A stretch of DNA of 64,000 nucleotides from Vibrio owensii CAIM 1854 = LMG 25443 (GTDB lineage: Bacteria; Pseudomonadota; Gammaproteobacteria; Enterobacterales; Vibrionaceae). The notes under the pieces were generated by a model. That model ran no database searches. It was not told the origin of the DNA and was given only the letters and a program-made list of their open reading frames with translations. Positions 1 through 7,358 of the stretch are shown one piece after another. Where the stretch lies: contig NZ_JPRD01000013.1 of NCBI RefSeq assembly GCF_000817815.1, positions 1-64,000 of the forward strand, written 5' to 3'. Position numbers and translations under genes: made by a program. Positions within the stretch are counted from its first letter, which is position 1. Every line of letters starts with the position of its first letter.

Positions 1-175
1 TAAGTGAACGGCATTAGAGTCTAGGCTCTGCGTTTTTTCGTTCTTAATTCTCTGAATCTTATCCATAAAAAGTATCTGCAATGTTCTGTCAGATGAATAC
101 CTGAAAATATTTTGCGTCTTTTTCTAACCGCAGTCGTCTTACTCTGTGTAAAAACGATTTCGACTGGAGAATGCC
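1..175. other. Upstream region of the first C-S lyase gene
   Basis: No gene is visible. Near the left edge a short complementary pair (AGAG and CTCT, about 17-30) precedes a run of six T, so this may be the terminator of a gene lying outside the window; the stem is short and I do not call it. The rest should hold the promoter of the gene at 176, with GGAG a few bases before its ATG. Confidence 0.4.
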
Positions 176-1351
176 ATGTTCAAGCCACAGCCAACGCGCT
201 CAGATATTAAAGACAAATTCATCAAGCATGATAACCAAATGCTCAACCAAGTGTACGGAACAGACCAAGTCGTACCGTATTGGATTGCCGATATGGACTT
301 TCCTATTGCATCACCTATTTCGCAAGCGATGCAGCAACTTGTCAGCCGTGAAACCTTCTCATACGAGTTTGATAGCAAGACGGTTTTTCAGTCCATTGCT
401 GATTGGAACAAGGATTTGCATGGTCTTGAGCTTAGCACTGATAACTTTGTTCAAGTGCCGGGCGTACTGAGTGCCATTGCGCTACTGATTCGCGAGTTCA
501 CCAAAGAAGGTGAGGGCGTATTGATTCAAACTCCGGTTTATCATCAGTTCCGACGTTTGATTGAATCAGCTGGCCGAACCGTTATTGGCAACACAATGAA
601 AATTGAAAACGACCACTACGTGATGGACTTTGAGTTGCTTGAAAATCAGTTGAAAAGTGGTGAAGTGCAAATGATTTTGCTGTGCAACCCTCATAACCCA
701 GTAGGACGAGTTTGGACCAAAGCTGAACTAGAGCGCATGGTGGCGTTAGCTGAGAAGTACAATGTGATGATCATCAGCGATGAAGTGCATGCCGACATCG
801 TATTTGAAGGTTCAACCTTTACCAGTATGACTTCATTAGGTTATGAAAACAGCCTGACGATAATTGGTTCTCCGGCGAAAAACTTTGGTTTGAACAGCAT
901 CTCTAACGGCTACATTTATAGCGATAACCAGGCTCTTTTCGAGAAGATCAAAGCAACATCCGCTTCACTCTCTATCGATCATGGCAATGCGTTTACCACC
1001 TACGCGACCATTGCGGCTTACCAACAAGGTAAAGAGTGGTTTGAAGGTTTTCATGCTTACACGCAAAACAATCGTAACTGGATTATTGAGTTTATTGAGC
1101 ACAACTTGCCACAGGTGAAAGCATTCCTACCACAAGGAACCAATCAAATTTGGTTGGATTTTTCTGGTTTAGAATTGGAATCTTCTCAGCTAAAAACCTT
1201 GCTGACAGAAGAAGCCAAAATGGCGTTGACGCCAGGTACTTGGTTTGGTGAACCCAATGAAAACTACTACCGCATGAACTTCGCTTGTTCTTTAGAGCAA
1301 ATTCAAACCTCGTTTGAGCTGCTTAAAGCCGCTGTCGATAAACGTAAGTAA
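176..1351 (+). CDS. PatB/MalY-type PLP-dependent C-S lyase (cystathionine beta-lyase-like)
   Basis: A 391-residue fold-type I PLP enzyme of the MalY/PatB group, which cleaves C-S bonds in cystathionine, cysteine or related amino acids in the cytoplasm to give pyruvate, ammonia and a thiol or H2S. Family marks seen: WIADMDF near residue 36, the cofactor motif NPHNPVGR at 171-178, the SDEVHAD segment with the PLP-contacting Asp at about 202, and SPAKNFGL with the likely Schiff-base Lys at 235. Length is normal for the family. GGAG lies just before the ATG. It is followed after 24 bp by a rhodanese gene and then by a sigma factor, which suggests sulfur metabolism. The substrate cannot be told from sequence, and aminotransferase activity is a weaker alternative. 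A paralogue lies at 6180-7346. Confidence 0.88.
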   Translation: MFKPQPTRSDIKDKFIKHDNQMLNQVYGTDQVVPYWIADMDFPIASPISQAMQQLVSRETFSYEFDSKTVFQSIADWNKDLHGLELSTDNFVQVPGVLSAIALLIREFTKEGEGVLIQTPVYHQFRRLIESAGRTVIGNTMKIENDHYVMDFELLENQLKSGEVQMILLCNPHNPVGRVWTKAELERMVALAEKYNVMIISDEVHADIVFEGSTFTSMTSLGYENSLTIIGSPAKNFGLNSISNGYIYSDNQALFEKIKATSASLSIDHGNAFTTYATIAAYQQGKEWFEGFHAYTQNNRNWIIEFIEHNLPQVKAFLPQGTNQIWLDFSGLELESSQLKTLLTEEAKMALTPGTWFGEPNENYYRMNFACSLEQIQTSFELLKAAVDKRK

Positions 1352-1375
1352 GTGAAGTGGTAGGAGAATAAAACG

Positions 1376-1774
1376 ATGACACAAACCATCACTAAAGGCA
1401 TCAAAGCTCTAGCGGAAGAAGCGCGCTTGAGTGTCGCAGATCTCTCTATTGAGGATGCCAAAGCGCTGTTTGCAGACGAAGGTTACGTATTCGTGGATGT
1501 ACGAGAAACCGATGAAAGGCGCAAACTTGGCGTGATCCCGGGGGCATTTACCTGTCCAAGAGGCATGTTGGAGTTTTTGATTGATCCACAATGCCCAGTG
1601 CACAACCCAGTTTTTGCTCAAGATAAAACGTACGTCTTTTACTGTGCGCATGGACTTCGTTCCCTCTATGCGGCAAAACAAGCCACTGACATGGGGCTTG
1701 GGCCTGTGCTCAACCTTGCTGGTGGTTTTGCTGAATGGGTGAAAGCAGATGGCGCGGTTGAGTCTGAGTCATAA
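1376..1774 (+). CDS. Single-domain rhodanese-like sulfurtransferase
   Basis: A 132-residue cytoplasmic single-domain rhodanese. The domain runs from about residue 22 to 128, with the FVDVRETDE strand-loop near 39-47 and a six-residue active-site loop C90-A-H-G-L-R95. Cys90 would carry the persulfide. Rhodaneses move sulfane sulfur from a donor to a thiol or cyanide. The gene begins 24 bp after the C-S lyase with AGGAGAA upstream, so the two are very probably co-transcribed, and the lyase could supply the reduced sulfur. The acceptor is unknown. No signal peptide is present, unlike periplasmic PspE-type rhodaneses. Confidence 0.88.
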   Translation: MTQTITKGIKALAEEARLSVADLSIEDAKALFADEGYVFVDVRETDERRKLGVIPGAFTCPRGMLEFLIDPQCPVHNPVFAQDKTYVFYCAHGLRSLYAAKQATDMGLGPVLNLAGGFAEWVKADGAVESES

Positions 1775-1806
1775 TGTATAGGTCATACTTGCCATACGGC
1801 TTATAT

Positions 1807-1822
1807 TTCGATTAATATCGAA
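1807..1822. promoter_or_regulatory. Small inverted repeat upstream of the sigma-factor gene
   Basis: TTCGAT and ATCGAA are separated by TAAT, 10 bp before the sigma-factor start. This may be an operator, or a weak hairpin between the rhodanese and sigma genes. No regulator is identified. Confidence 0.25.
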
Positions 1823-1832
1823 TTATTGTTTT

Positions 1833-2411
1833 ATGTATAGAGACCGTCGCATGTTAGCAGAGTGGTTGGCACACAAAGAGCAGCTTAAAAACTACATTGT
1901 CAAACAGACCAGTGATCCAGATTTAGCCGATGACATTTTGCAAGAGGTGTACATCAAGGCGAGTCAAAAGATCGATCAGTTAGAAGCGCGAAGCAAAATC
2001 AAAAGTTGGTTATATCGCATCACGCACAACGCGATCATGGATCACTATCGTACGCACCAAAGTTATGAAGAGCTGATAGACAATCAGGTTGAAGAGGAAA
2101 TGCCGATTGAGCTGGAGAATCTTCAAACCATGGGGCATTGTTTGCGCCCAATGTTTGAGTGTCTGCCGGAGAAATATCGCCAAGCCATGATTTTGTCTGA
2201 ACTCGACGGTTTGCCTCAACAAACGGTCGCGGACCAGTTGGGGCTTTCGCTTTCTGCAACGAAAAGCCGAATTCAGCGCGGTCGAGTTAAGCTCAAAGCC
2301 TTGTTAGTTGAGTACTGCAATGTTGAAGCAGGTCGAGGAGGTATCGTTGATTTCTCGCCAGAACCGCAGTGTCTTCACATGGCTCAAATGTACAGTGCTG
2401 AAGTGGCATAA
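1833..2411 (+). CDS. sigZ: SigZ-like ECF-type RNA polymerase sigma factor
   Basis: A 192-residue sigma-70 family protein with only regions 2 and 4, as in ECF/SigZ factors. Region 2 covers about residues 14-75 (DDILQEVYIKA, then SWLYRITHNAIMDHYR). Region 4 covers about 105-155, with helix-turn-helix QTVADQLGLSLSATKSRIQRGR. The C-terminal tail contains Cys162 and Cys180 flanking GGIVDF. As I recall, SigZ proteins often keep Cys-containing tails of this sort, which could make it thiol-sensitive. No anti-sigma gene is adjacent. It follows the rhodanese by 58 bp, so sulfur or redox control of this cassette is plausible. The start is uncertain: a second ATG at 1851 fits nearly as well, and neither has a strong ribosome site. 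Confidence 0.82.
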   Translation: MYRDRRMLAEWLAHKEQLKNYIVKQTSDPDLADDILQEVYIKASQKIDQLEARSKIKSWLYRITHNAIMDHYRTHQSYEELIDNQVEEEMPIELENLQTMGHCLRPMFECLPEKYRQAMILSELDGLPQQTVADQLGLSLSATKSRIQRGRVKLKALLVEYCNVEAGRGGIVDFSPEPQCLHMAQMYSAEVA

Positions 2412-2441
2412 AGCCAAGATATCCGTTCGATTTACAATGTA

Positions 2442-2473
2442 AAAGCGCAGAGTTTTGGCTCTGCGCTTTTTTT
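2442..2473. terminator. Bidirectional rho-independent terminator
   Basis: A stem of GCGCAGAG with CTCTGCGC (extended by A/T pairs) and a six-base loop, followed by seven T. It sits between the convergent sigma-factor and LysR genes and can serve both strands. Confidence 0.9.
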
Positions 2474-2477
2474 GTTT

Positions 2478-3368
2478 CTACTCGCCGTTGGGAAGCTTTT
2501 CTTTGAGATAATCAATCAAGCAGCGAACCTTAAGAGGCGTATAACGGCTTTGTAGGTACACCGCATTGAACGGTAAATTTTGCCCTGTGTAGTCGCTCAT
2601 CAATTGCGTAAGTCGCCTTTCTTTTAAGTGATGTTCAACCATCCAAATCGGAAGGATGACAATCCCCATTCCGGTTAACGCGACCTCTAGTAATACATCC
2701 CCATTGTCGCTTTGAAAATTACCATTTACCGCGACGGCATGTTTCTGATTTTGCTTGGTAAAGCTCCATACATTAATGTCTTTCATCCGCGAATAAACCA
2801 AACAATTGTGTTGTTTTAAGTCTTCAGGAGTTTTGGGTTCACCGTACTGTTGTAAATAATTCGGCGCGGCTAAAACTAGCATTGGGTTATCAAACAAATG
2901 GCGCGCAATCAGCGTCGAGTCTTCCAGTTGTTTAGCTCGAATCGCGACATCTATCCCATCACTGATCAAGTCGGTGTGCTGATCACTGAGCTGTAAATCC
3001 ACCTTGATATCAGGATAACGTTGGAAAAACTCTGCCATGATAGGGGCAAGCAGAATGCGACCAAACGCCACTGGTGCTGAGATGCGAATCGTTCCCTGCG
3101 GAGAAGCCACCTCCGATCTTGCCTGAGCTTCGGCTTCATCCAGTTCACCTAAAATATCAACGCAAGTTTGATAATACTTCGCGCCTGCAGGCGTTAAAGC
3201 ATGATCGCGACTGCTTCGAGCGAGGAGTTTGACGCCGATTTTCTTCTCTAACGCAGCCACTTTTTTGCTGATCGTTGTTTGTGAGGTATTCATTTCACGA
3301 CCTGTGGCAGAAAAGCTGCCCGTTTGTACCACTCGAACAAATGCGCGCATTGCACTTAGTTGGTCCAT
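2478..3368 (-). CDS. LysR-family transcriptional regulator
   Basis: A LysR-type regulator of about 296 residues. The N-terminal winged helix-turn-helix occupies residues 1-60 (MDQLSAMRAFVRVV, then TSQTTISKKVAALEKKIG), followed by the effector-binding domain (VASPQGTIRISAPVAFGR to the C-terminus). I start at the ATG at 3368 because the residues upstream depend on a TTG at 3380 and LysR proteins of this type begin MDQL. It is transcribed away from the SnoaL-like gene at 3518, the usual arrangement for a LysR regulator and its target. The inducer is unknown. It resembles the group that controls quinone or aldehyde-responsive oxidoreductases, but this is only inference. Confidence 0.9.
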   Translation of the reverse strand: MDQLSAMRAFVRVVQTGSFSATGREMNTSQTTISKKVAALEKKIGVKLLARSSRDHALTPAGAKYYQTCVDILGELDEAEAQARSEVASPQGTIRISAPVAFGRILLAPIMAEFFQRYPDIKVDLQLSDQHTDLISDGIDVAIRAKQLEDSTLIARHLFDNPMLVLAAPNYLQQYGEPKTPEDLKQHNCLVYSRMKDINVWSFTKQNQKHAVAVNGNFQSDNGDVLLEVALTGMGIVILPIWMVEHHLKERRLTQLMSDYTGQNLPFNAVYLQSRYTPLKVRCLIDYLKEKLPNGE

Positions 3369-3517
3369 TAGTGTTCTCAATTATTCCAAACAAGCATAGA
3401 TACTAGTCATTGTAGCTCAGTTTTAGTCGATATTGGTTGGTTCTAAGATACATCCCAAGCCGAAAGACAAATCGGTAAGAAAGATTAACCAAGATTGATT
3501 CGCCAATGGAGGCGCTT

Positions 3518-4054
3518 ATGGACATGCAACAAAAACTGCAACTACTACTTGATAAACAAGATATTACTGAAGTGATTTTCCGTCATGCTCGTTCTTTAGA
3601 TCGTATGGATGCAGAGCTGATGAAGTCCACTTACTGGGAAGATGCCATTGAAGACCATCAAGACCCAATCTTTCCAGATTTGTTTTTCTATAACGACAGT
3701 GCCCACGCTTTTGTTGAACCAGCAATGAAAGGGTTTGAAGCGGTCAAAATTACACAGCACCGCATCAGCAACGTTCTCATCGAAGTGGATGGTGATACAG
3801 CAACTGCAGAGAGCTATGTGTGGGCGTACCACGTGCATGAAGAAGATGGCGTGGACAAAGAAGGCATTTTAGGTGGTCGTCACCTGTACCGTTTTGAACG
3901 TCGTGATGGTGTTTGGAAAATGGTACACCGTTTTACCGCTTTTGATTGGAACCAAAACCAAGATGCGAGCGCAGTGTGGTCTCCAGATTTTGAAGATAAG
4001 TACATAGGTAAACGCAATAAATCTGACGAAAGTTACGAATACATTCAACGATAA
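3518..4054 (+). CDS. SnoaL-like / NTF2-fold protein
   Basis: A 178-residue protein with the SnoaL-like NTF2 fold, a small cone-shaped domain used both for enzymes (dehydratases, isomerases, hydroxylating dioxygenase subunits) and for ligand binding. Typical marks are the N-terminal helix with ITEVIFRHARSLDRMD, the YWEDAIEDH segment and the strand GGRHLYRFERRDGVWKMVHR near the end. The start at 3518 is chosen over 3506 because GGAGG at 3508-3512 is ideally spaced from it; the upstream ATG overlaps that site. It is divergent from a LysR gene and precedes a peroxiredoxin-like gene by 109 bp. Its substrate cannot be inferred. Confidence 0.82.
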   Translation: MDMQQKLQLLLDKQDITEVIFRHARSLDRMDAELMKSTYWEDAIEDHQDPIFPDLFFYNDSAHAFVEPAMKGFEAVKITQHRISNVLIEVDGDTATAESYVWAYHVHEEDGVDKEGILGGRHLYRFERRDGVWKMVHRFTAFDWNQNQDASAVWSPDFEDKYIGKRNKSDESYEYIQR

Positions 4055-4067
4055 CTCCGGTCTGTTA

Positions 4068-4130
4068 GTTGGAGCGCGACATGTGAGGGCAGCAATGCCC
4101 TCCACTCCAACCTGTGTCGCGCTCGTTTTA
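4068..4130 (+). terminator. Strong composite hairpin with alternative pairing between the SnoaL-like and peroxiredoxin genes
   Basis: A ten-base arm GAGCGCGACA (4072-4081) pairs with TGTCGCGCTC (4115-4124) and is followed by TTTT, as in an intrinsic terminator. Enclosed is a second hairpin, GAGGGCA/TGCCCTC (4085-4102). A competing outer pair GTTGGAG (4068-4074) with CTCCAAC (4105-4111) shares bases 4072-4074 with the first arm. It may be a plain terminator or an attenuator for the downstream gene. Confidence 0.75.
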
Positions 4131-4163
4131 TCTTAAACAACGTGAAGTAAATAGGACTGAATA

Positions 4164-4706
4164 ATGACAACCACAAAATTTACCGCAGGTGACTTGTTCC
4201 CCTCTATCACTCTGCCAACGCTAAGTGGCGAAACTATCGAATTGGGTACACCTTCTGAGAATGTCGATTGGCGCTTAGTGGTGGTTTACCGCGGCAAACA
4301 CTGCCCTTTGTGTACTCGTTACCTCAACGAGCTAGAGACACTAAAAGCGCGATTCTTGCAACTCGGGATGGATATCGTGGCGGTGTCCGCAGATAGCCAA
4401 GCACAGCTAGAACAGCATATGGAGCAGCTGAGCGTCACGTTCCCAATCGCTTATGACCTGACAGTAGAGCAGATGCAAACGCTAGGTCTTTACATCTCCG
4501 AGCCTCGCTCAGAAAAAGAGACAGACCATCTCTTTGCAGAGCCAGGTTTGTTTGTGGTGAACAGTAAAGGACAAGTTCAGTTAGTCGATATTTCCAACGG
4601 TCCATTCGCTCGACCTGACCTAGAAGTCTTGCTCTCAGGATTGGCGTTTATCCGTAACCCAGAAAATGATTACCCTATTCGTGGTACCTACCAAGTGGCA
4701 ATCTAA
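4164..4706 (+). CDS. Peroxiredoxin-like (AhpC/TSA family) thioredoxin-fold protein
   Basis: A 180-residue cytoplasmic thioredoxin-fold protein of the redoxin/AhpC-TSA superfamily. The N-terminal GDLFPSITLPTLSG segment and VYRGKHCPLCTRYLNELETL place Cys47 and Cys50 in a CxxC at the peroxidatic position, followed by VAVSADSQAQ. Classical AhpC-type enzymes have a single peroxidatic Cys in PxxxxTxxC; here it is GKHCPLC, as in the peroxiredoxin-like proteins of uncertain substrate, so a disulfide reductase role is also possible. No C-terminal resolving Cys is seen. It sits downstream of the SnoaL-like gene and its divergent LysR, separated by a strong hairpin. Confidence 0.85.
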   Translation: MTTTKFTAGDLFPSITLPTLSGETIELGTPSENVDWRLVVVYRGKHCPLCTRYLNELETLKARFLQLGMDIVAVSADSQAQLEQHMEQLSVTFPIAYDLTVEQMQTLGLYISEPRSEKETDHLFAEPGLFVVNSKGQVQLVDISNGPFARPDLEVLLSGLAFIRNPENDYPIRGTYQVAI

Positions 4707-4868
4707 TCGCTGTTTTTGCTTGAGGCATTAAAAACCAACGACGTTTGCAGACTTCCTCTTCTAAAATGGGATTGTTCGTCTACTGGATTGTGGTAAAGTC
4801 CGCGCCTGCGATTTACTGCATCTATATTGTTGTACTGCCTCTTCAACCAAAAGCACAAGGTTAAGCTA

Positions 4869-6107
4869 ATGCCATTTTCTAGTCTCTCTTTGAGTTCTGA
4901 GCTGATTCACGCACTGCCAAAAGATTTCAAGAAGCCAACTGATATTCAGGCTTTGGCTATTCCTGAGCTACTCAGTGGTAAAGATGTGTTGGCATTGGCA
5001 AATACAGGCAGTGGTAAAACCCTTGCTTATGGTTTGCCTTTGTTGGAAAAGCTAAGTGTAAATCCAGTGCAAAAAGCGCTGATTCTAGTACCAACACGTG
5101 AGCTAGCAACTCAGGTAAGTGAGGCGATTAACCAAGTTGGTCAATCTGTTGGTCTCAACGCCGTGTGTTTGTGTGGTGGCGTTGATAAAGAGGCACAACT
5201 ACAAGCACTTGCATCAAATCCCCACGTTCTTGTGGCGACAACAGGTCGTTTAGTTGATCTGGCGAACAACGGTTTGGATCAGAGTAATATCCATTACCTA
5301 GTGTTGGATGAAGCAGATCGCTTGCTGGATATGGGCTTTTGGCCTGACGTACAAAATATTGCAGAGCTGATTTCAAACCAGCGTCAAACCGCGATGTTCT
5401 CAGCAACGTTTTCTGATGAGTTGAAGGGCAAAGCCAAGCTGCTGATGCATGCACCAAAACAGGTAGCAGCGCATCAAGAAAACAGCACCAATCAAGATAT
5501 TTCTGAGACGCTATATCTCGTCAATAAAGGAAGCAAAACCAAAGCGTTGACTGAACTGATCAAGCAAAATGCATGGGCACAGGTATTGGTATTTATTGGC
5601 GCGAAAGAGAACGCTGATGGTTTGGCGAAGAAATTGAATAAAGCTGGAATCACAACCAATGCCCTGCACGGTAATAAGAGCCAAGCAGAGCGAGAAGAAG
5701 CGCTGGCGCAGTTTAAGTCTGGGCAAACACAGGTGTTGATCGCTACTGATCTATTAGCTCGCGGTATTCACATCGAGCAACTACCAGTGGTGATTAACTT
5801 TGAGTTGCCAATGCACGCAGAGACTTACGTTCACCGAGTTGGGCGCACAGCCCGTGCTGGCGAGCAAGGTGTTGCAATGTCGCTGGTCTGCCATGGCGAA
5901 GCCGAAGCGCTTACCGCGATCCGTAACCTGACTCAACGTGAATTGCCAACGCAAGACCTTGAAGGTTTCCCGGTAACGGATAAGCCATCAACAGGCGAAA
6001 GCAAACGCGCCCCACGCGATAAAAAAGCCAACCGCCGAACCAATGCCAAAAAGAGCATTAAGCAGTTCCAAGGCAAGCCGAAACGCCAAGCGCCTAAAGC
6101 TAAATAA
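4869..6107 (+). CDS. DEAD-box ATP-dependent RNA helicase
   Basis: A 412-residue DEAD-box RNA helicase. All core motifs are present: Q motif (PTDIQ), motif I ANTGSGKT, Ia PTRELA, Ib TTGR, II DEAD (LDEADRLLDMGF), III SAT, then the second RecA domain with IATDLLARGI and VI HRVGRTARAG. The C-terminal tail of about 50 residues is lysine/arginine-rich, as in RhlE/SrmB-type helicases, and likely binds RNA. The start at 4869 (MPFSSLSL) is preferred: AAGG lies upstream and the 14 preceding residues are not helicase-like. It remodels structured RNA or ribosomal intermediates. Which E. coli helicase it corresponds to cannot be decided from this view. It has a long leader and stands alone. Confidence 0.93.
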   Translation: MPFSSLSLSSELIHALPKDFKKPTDIQALAIPELLSGKDVLALANTGSGKTLAYGLPLLEKLSVNPVQKALILVPTRELATQVSEAINQVGQSVGLNAVCLCGGVDKEAQLQALASNPHVLVATTGRLVDLANNGLDQSNIHYLVLDEADRLLDMGFWPDVQNIAELISNQRQTAMFSATFSDELKGKAKLLMHAPKQVAAHQENSTNQDISETLYLVNKGSKTKALTELIKQNAWAQVLVFIGAKENADGLAKKLNKAGITTNALHGNKSQAEREEALAQFKSGQTQVLIATDLLARGIHIEQLPVVINFELPMHAETYVHRVGRTARAGEQGVAMSLVCHGEAEALTAIRNLTQRELPTQDLEGFPVTDKPSTGESKRAPRDKKANRRTNAKKSIKQFQGKPKRQAPKAK

Positions 6108-6126
6108 ACACAGCCAAATAAACAAA

Positions 6127-6162
6127 AGCCACGCTTCAATACGAGAAGCGTGGCTCTGTTTT
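6127..6162. terminator. Bidirectional terminator between helicase and aminotransferase
   Basis: A perfect 11-bp stem AGCCACGCTTC/GAAGCGTGGCT with a seven-base loop and a following T-rich stretch, between two convergent genes. Confidence 0.9.
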
Positions 6163-6179
6163 ATCTGTTGTTTGTATGG

Positions 6180-7346
6180 TTAGCTTAGTGCATGTTTGAT
6201 TCTTACCAAGGCTTCATCCAGTGTGCCAGCTGGGCAGCCTAGGTTAAGGCGAACAAAGCCTGAGCCTTCTTTACCAAAAGCAATACCCATACTTGGCACA
6301 AGTCCAGCCGAGACAAATTTTTGTTCCAGCTCGGAGTCGGTCACTTTAAGCGCACGACAATCTAACCAAGCCAAATAGCCTGCTTGTGGGGCGACAAATC
6401 TCACATCTGGCAGTTCCGTTTCTACAAACAGCTCAAGTTTAGCGATGTTGGCTCGCAGGTAGTCTTTTAAGTCCACCAACCAACCGGAGCACTCTTGATA
6501 AGCAATAGTCGCGGCACTCATCGATAGGCTATTGAACACGTCCATGCCATGCGCATCTAGCCTGCGAGTAAACTGTGCTCGGAGTGATTCATCTGGAATC
6601 ATAAAGTTAGAGATTCGCAGTGAAGACAAGCCAAACGTCTTGCTTGCAGCCGTAGCCACGATCAGACGTTTTGTGAGATTTTGTGGAAGACGCAAAGCCG
6701 AGTAGTACTGCGCATCGCCAACCACTAAATCGCCCCATATTTCATCACTTAGCAGCCACACTTGGTATTGCTCACACAGTTCGGCAACCTTTGTCATTTC
6801 GCTTTCAGACCAAACTCGCCCCGTTGGGTTATGTGGATTGCAGAAGATCATTGCTTTTGCACCATTAGCAAAACAGGTTTCGAGATGATCAAAGTCGAGT
6901 TGATAGTCGCCGTTGGTTTCCGTCAGTGGGTTCTCTACGACAACACGATCGTTGAATTCAATGATCTTACGGAAGGAGCCATATCCCGGACTTTGCATTA
7001 CGATGCCATCGCCTTTTTCGGTGAGCATTTGTAATGCCATCGCGAGCCCAGGAAGTACGCCATGTACCGTAGTGATCCAGTCACGCTCAACGTTGGTAGC
7101 ATGTTGGTTTTGATACCAATCGATAGTGGCTTGGTAGTACGCATCATCGCGTTCTGCGTAACCAAAAATCCCATGCTTCACACGTTGTTGTAGTGCGTCT
7201 AACACCACTTGTGGCGCTTTAAAATCATAATCGGACACCCACATCGGGAGTAAATCCGTCCCAGCCAATCCCAGCTTTTGCTGCATAAAGTCCCATTTAA
7301 CAGAGCCACTTTCCTTGCGGTTCAGAATTTGGTCGAAAGCGTTCAT
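6180..7346 (-). CDS. PatB/MalY-type PLP-dependent C-S lyase (second copy)
   Basis: A 388-residue enzyme of the same MalY/PatB group as the gene at 176 but clearly divergent from it. Seen: MWVSDYDF near residue 35, NPHNPTGR at about 170-177, SDEIWGD with Asp201, and ASKTFGL with the likely PLP Lys236. The start is the ATG at 7346; a TTG directly upstream adds only one residue. It begins 12 bp after the NhaC-type antiporter gene on the same strand, so they form an operon behind the palindromic operator at 8923-8942. The pairing suggests the antiporter moves the substrate or product of this lyase, for example a sulfur amino acid; that is inference. MalY of E. coli also represses MalT, but no maltose genes are near. 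Confidence 0.88.
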   Translation of the reverse strand: MNAFDQILNRKESGSVKWDFMQQKLGLAGTDLLPMWVSDYDFKAPQVVLDALQQRVKHGIFGYAERDDAYYQATIDWYQNQHATNVERDWITTVHGVLPGLAMALQMLTEKGDGIVMQSPGYGSFRKIIEFNDRVVVENPLTETNGDYQLDFDHLETCFANGAKAMIFCNPHNPTGRVWSESEMTKVAELCEQYQVWLLSDEIWGDLVVGDAQYYSALRLPQNLTKRLIVATAASKTFGLSSLRISNFMIPDESLRAQFTRRLDAHGMDVFNSLSMSAATIAYQECSGWLVDLKDYLRANIAKLELFVETELPDVRFVAPQAGYLAWLDCRALKVTDSELEQKFVSAGLVPSMGIAFGKEGSGFVRLNLGCPAGTLDEALVRIKHALS

Positions 7347-7358
7347 CAATGATTTACC

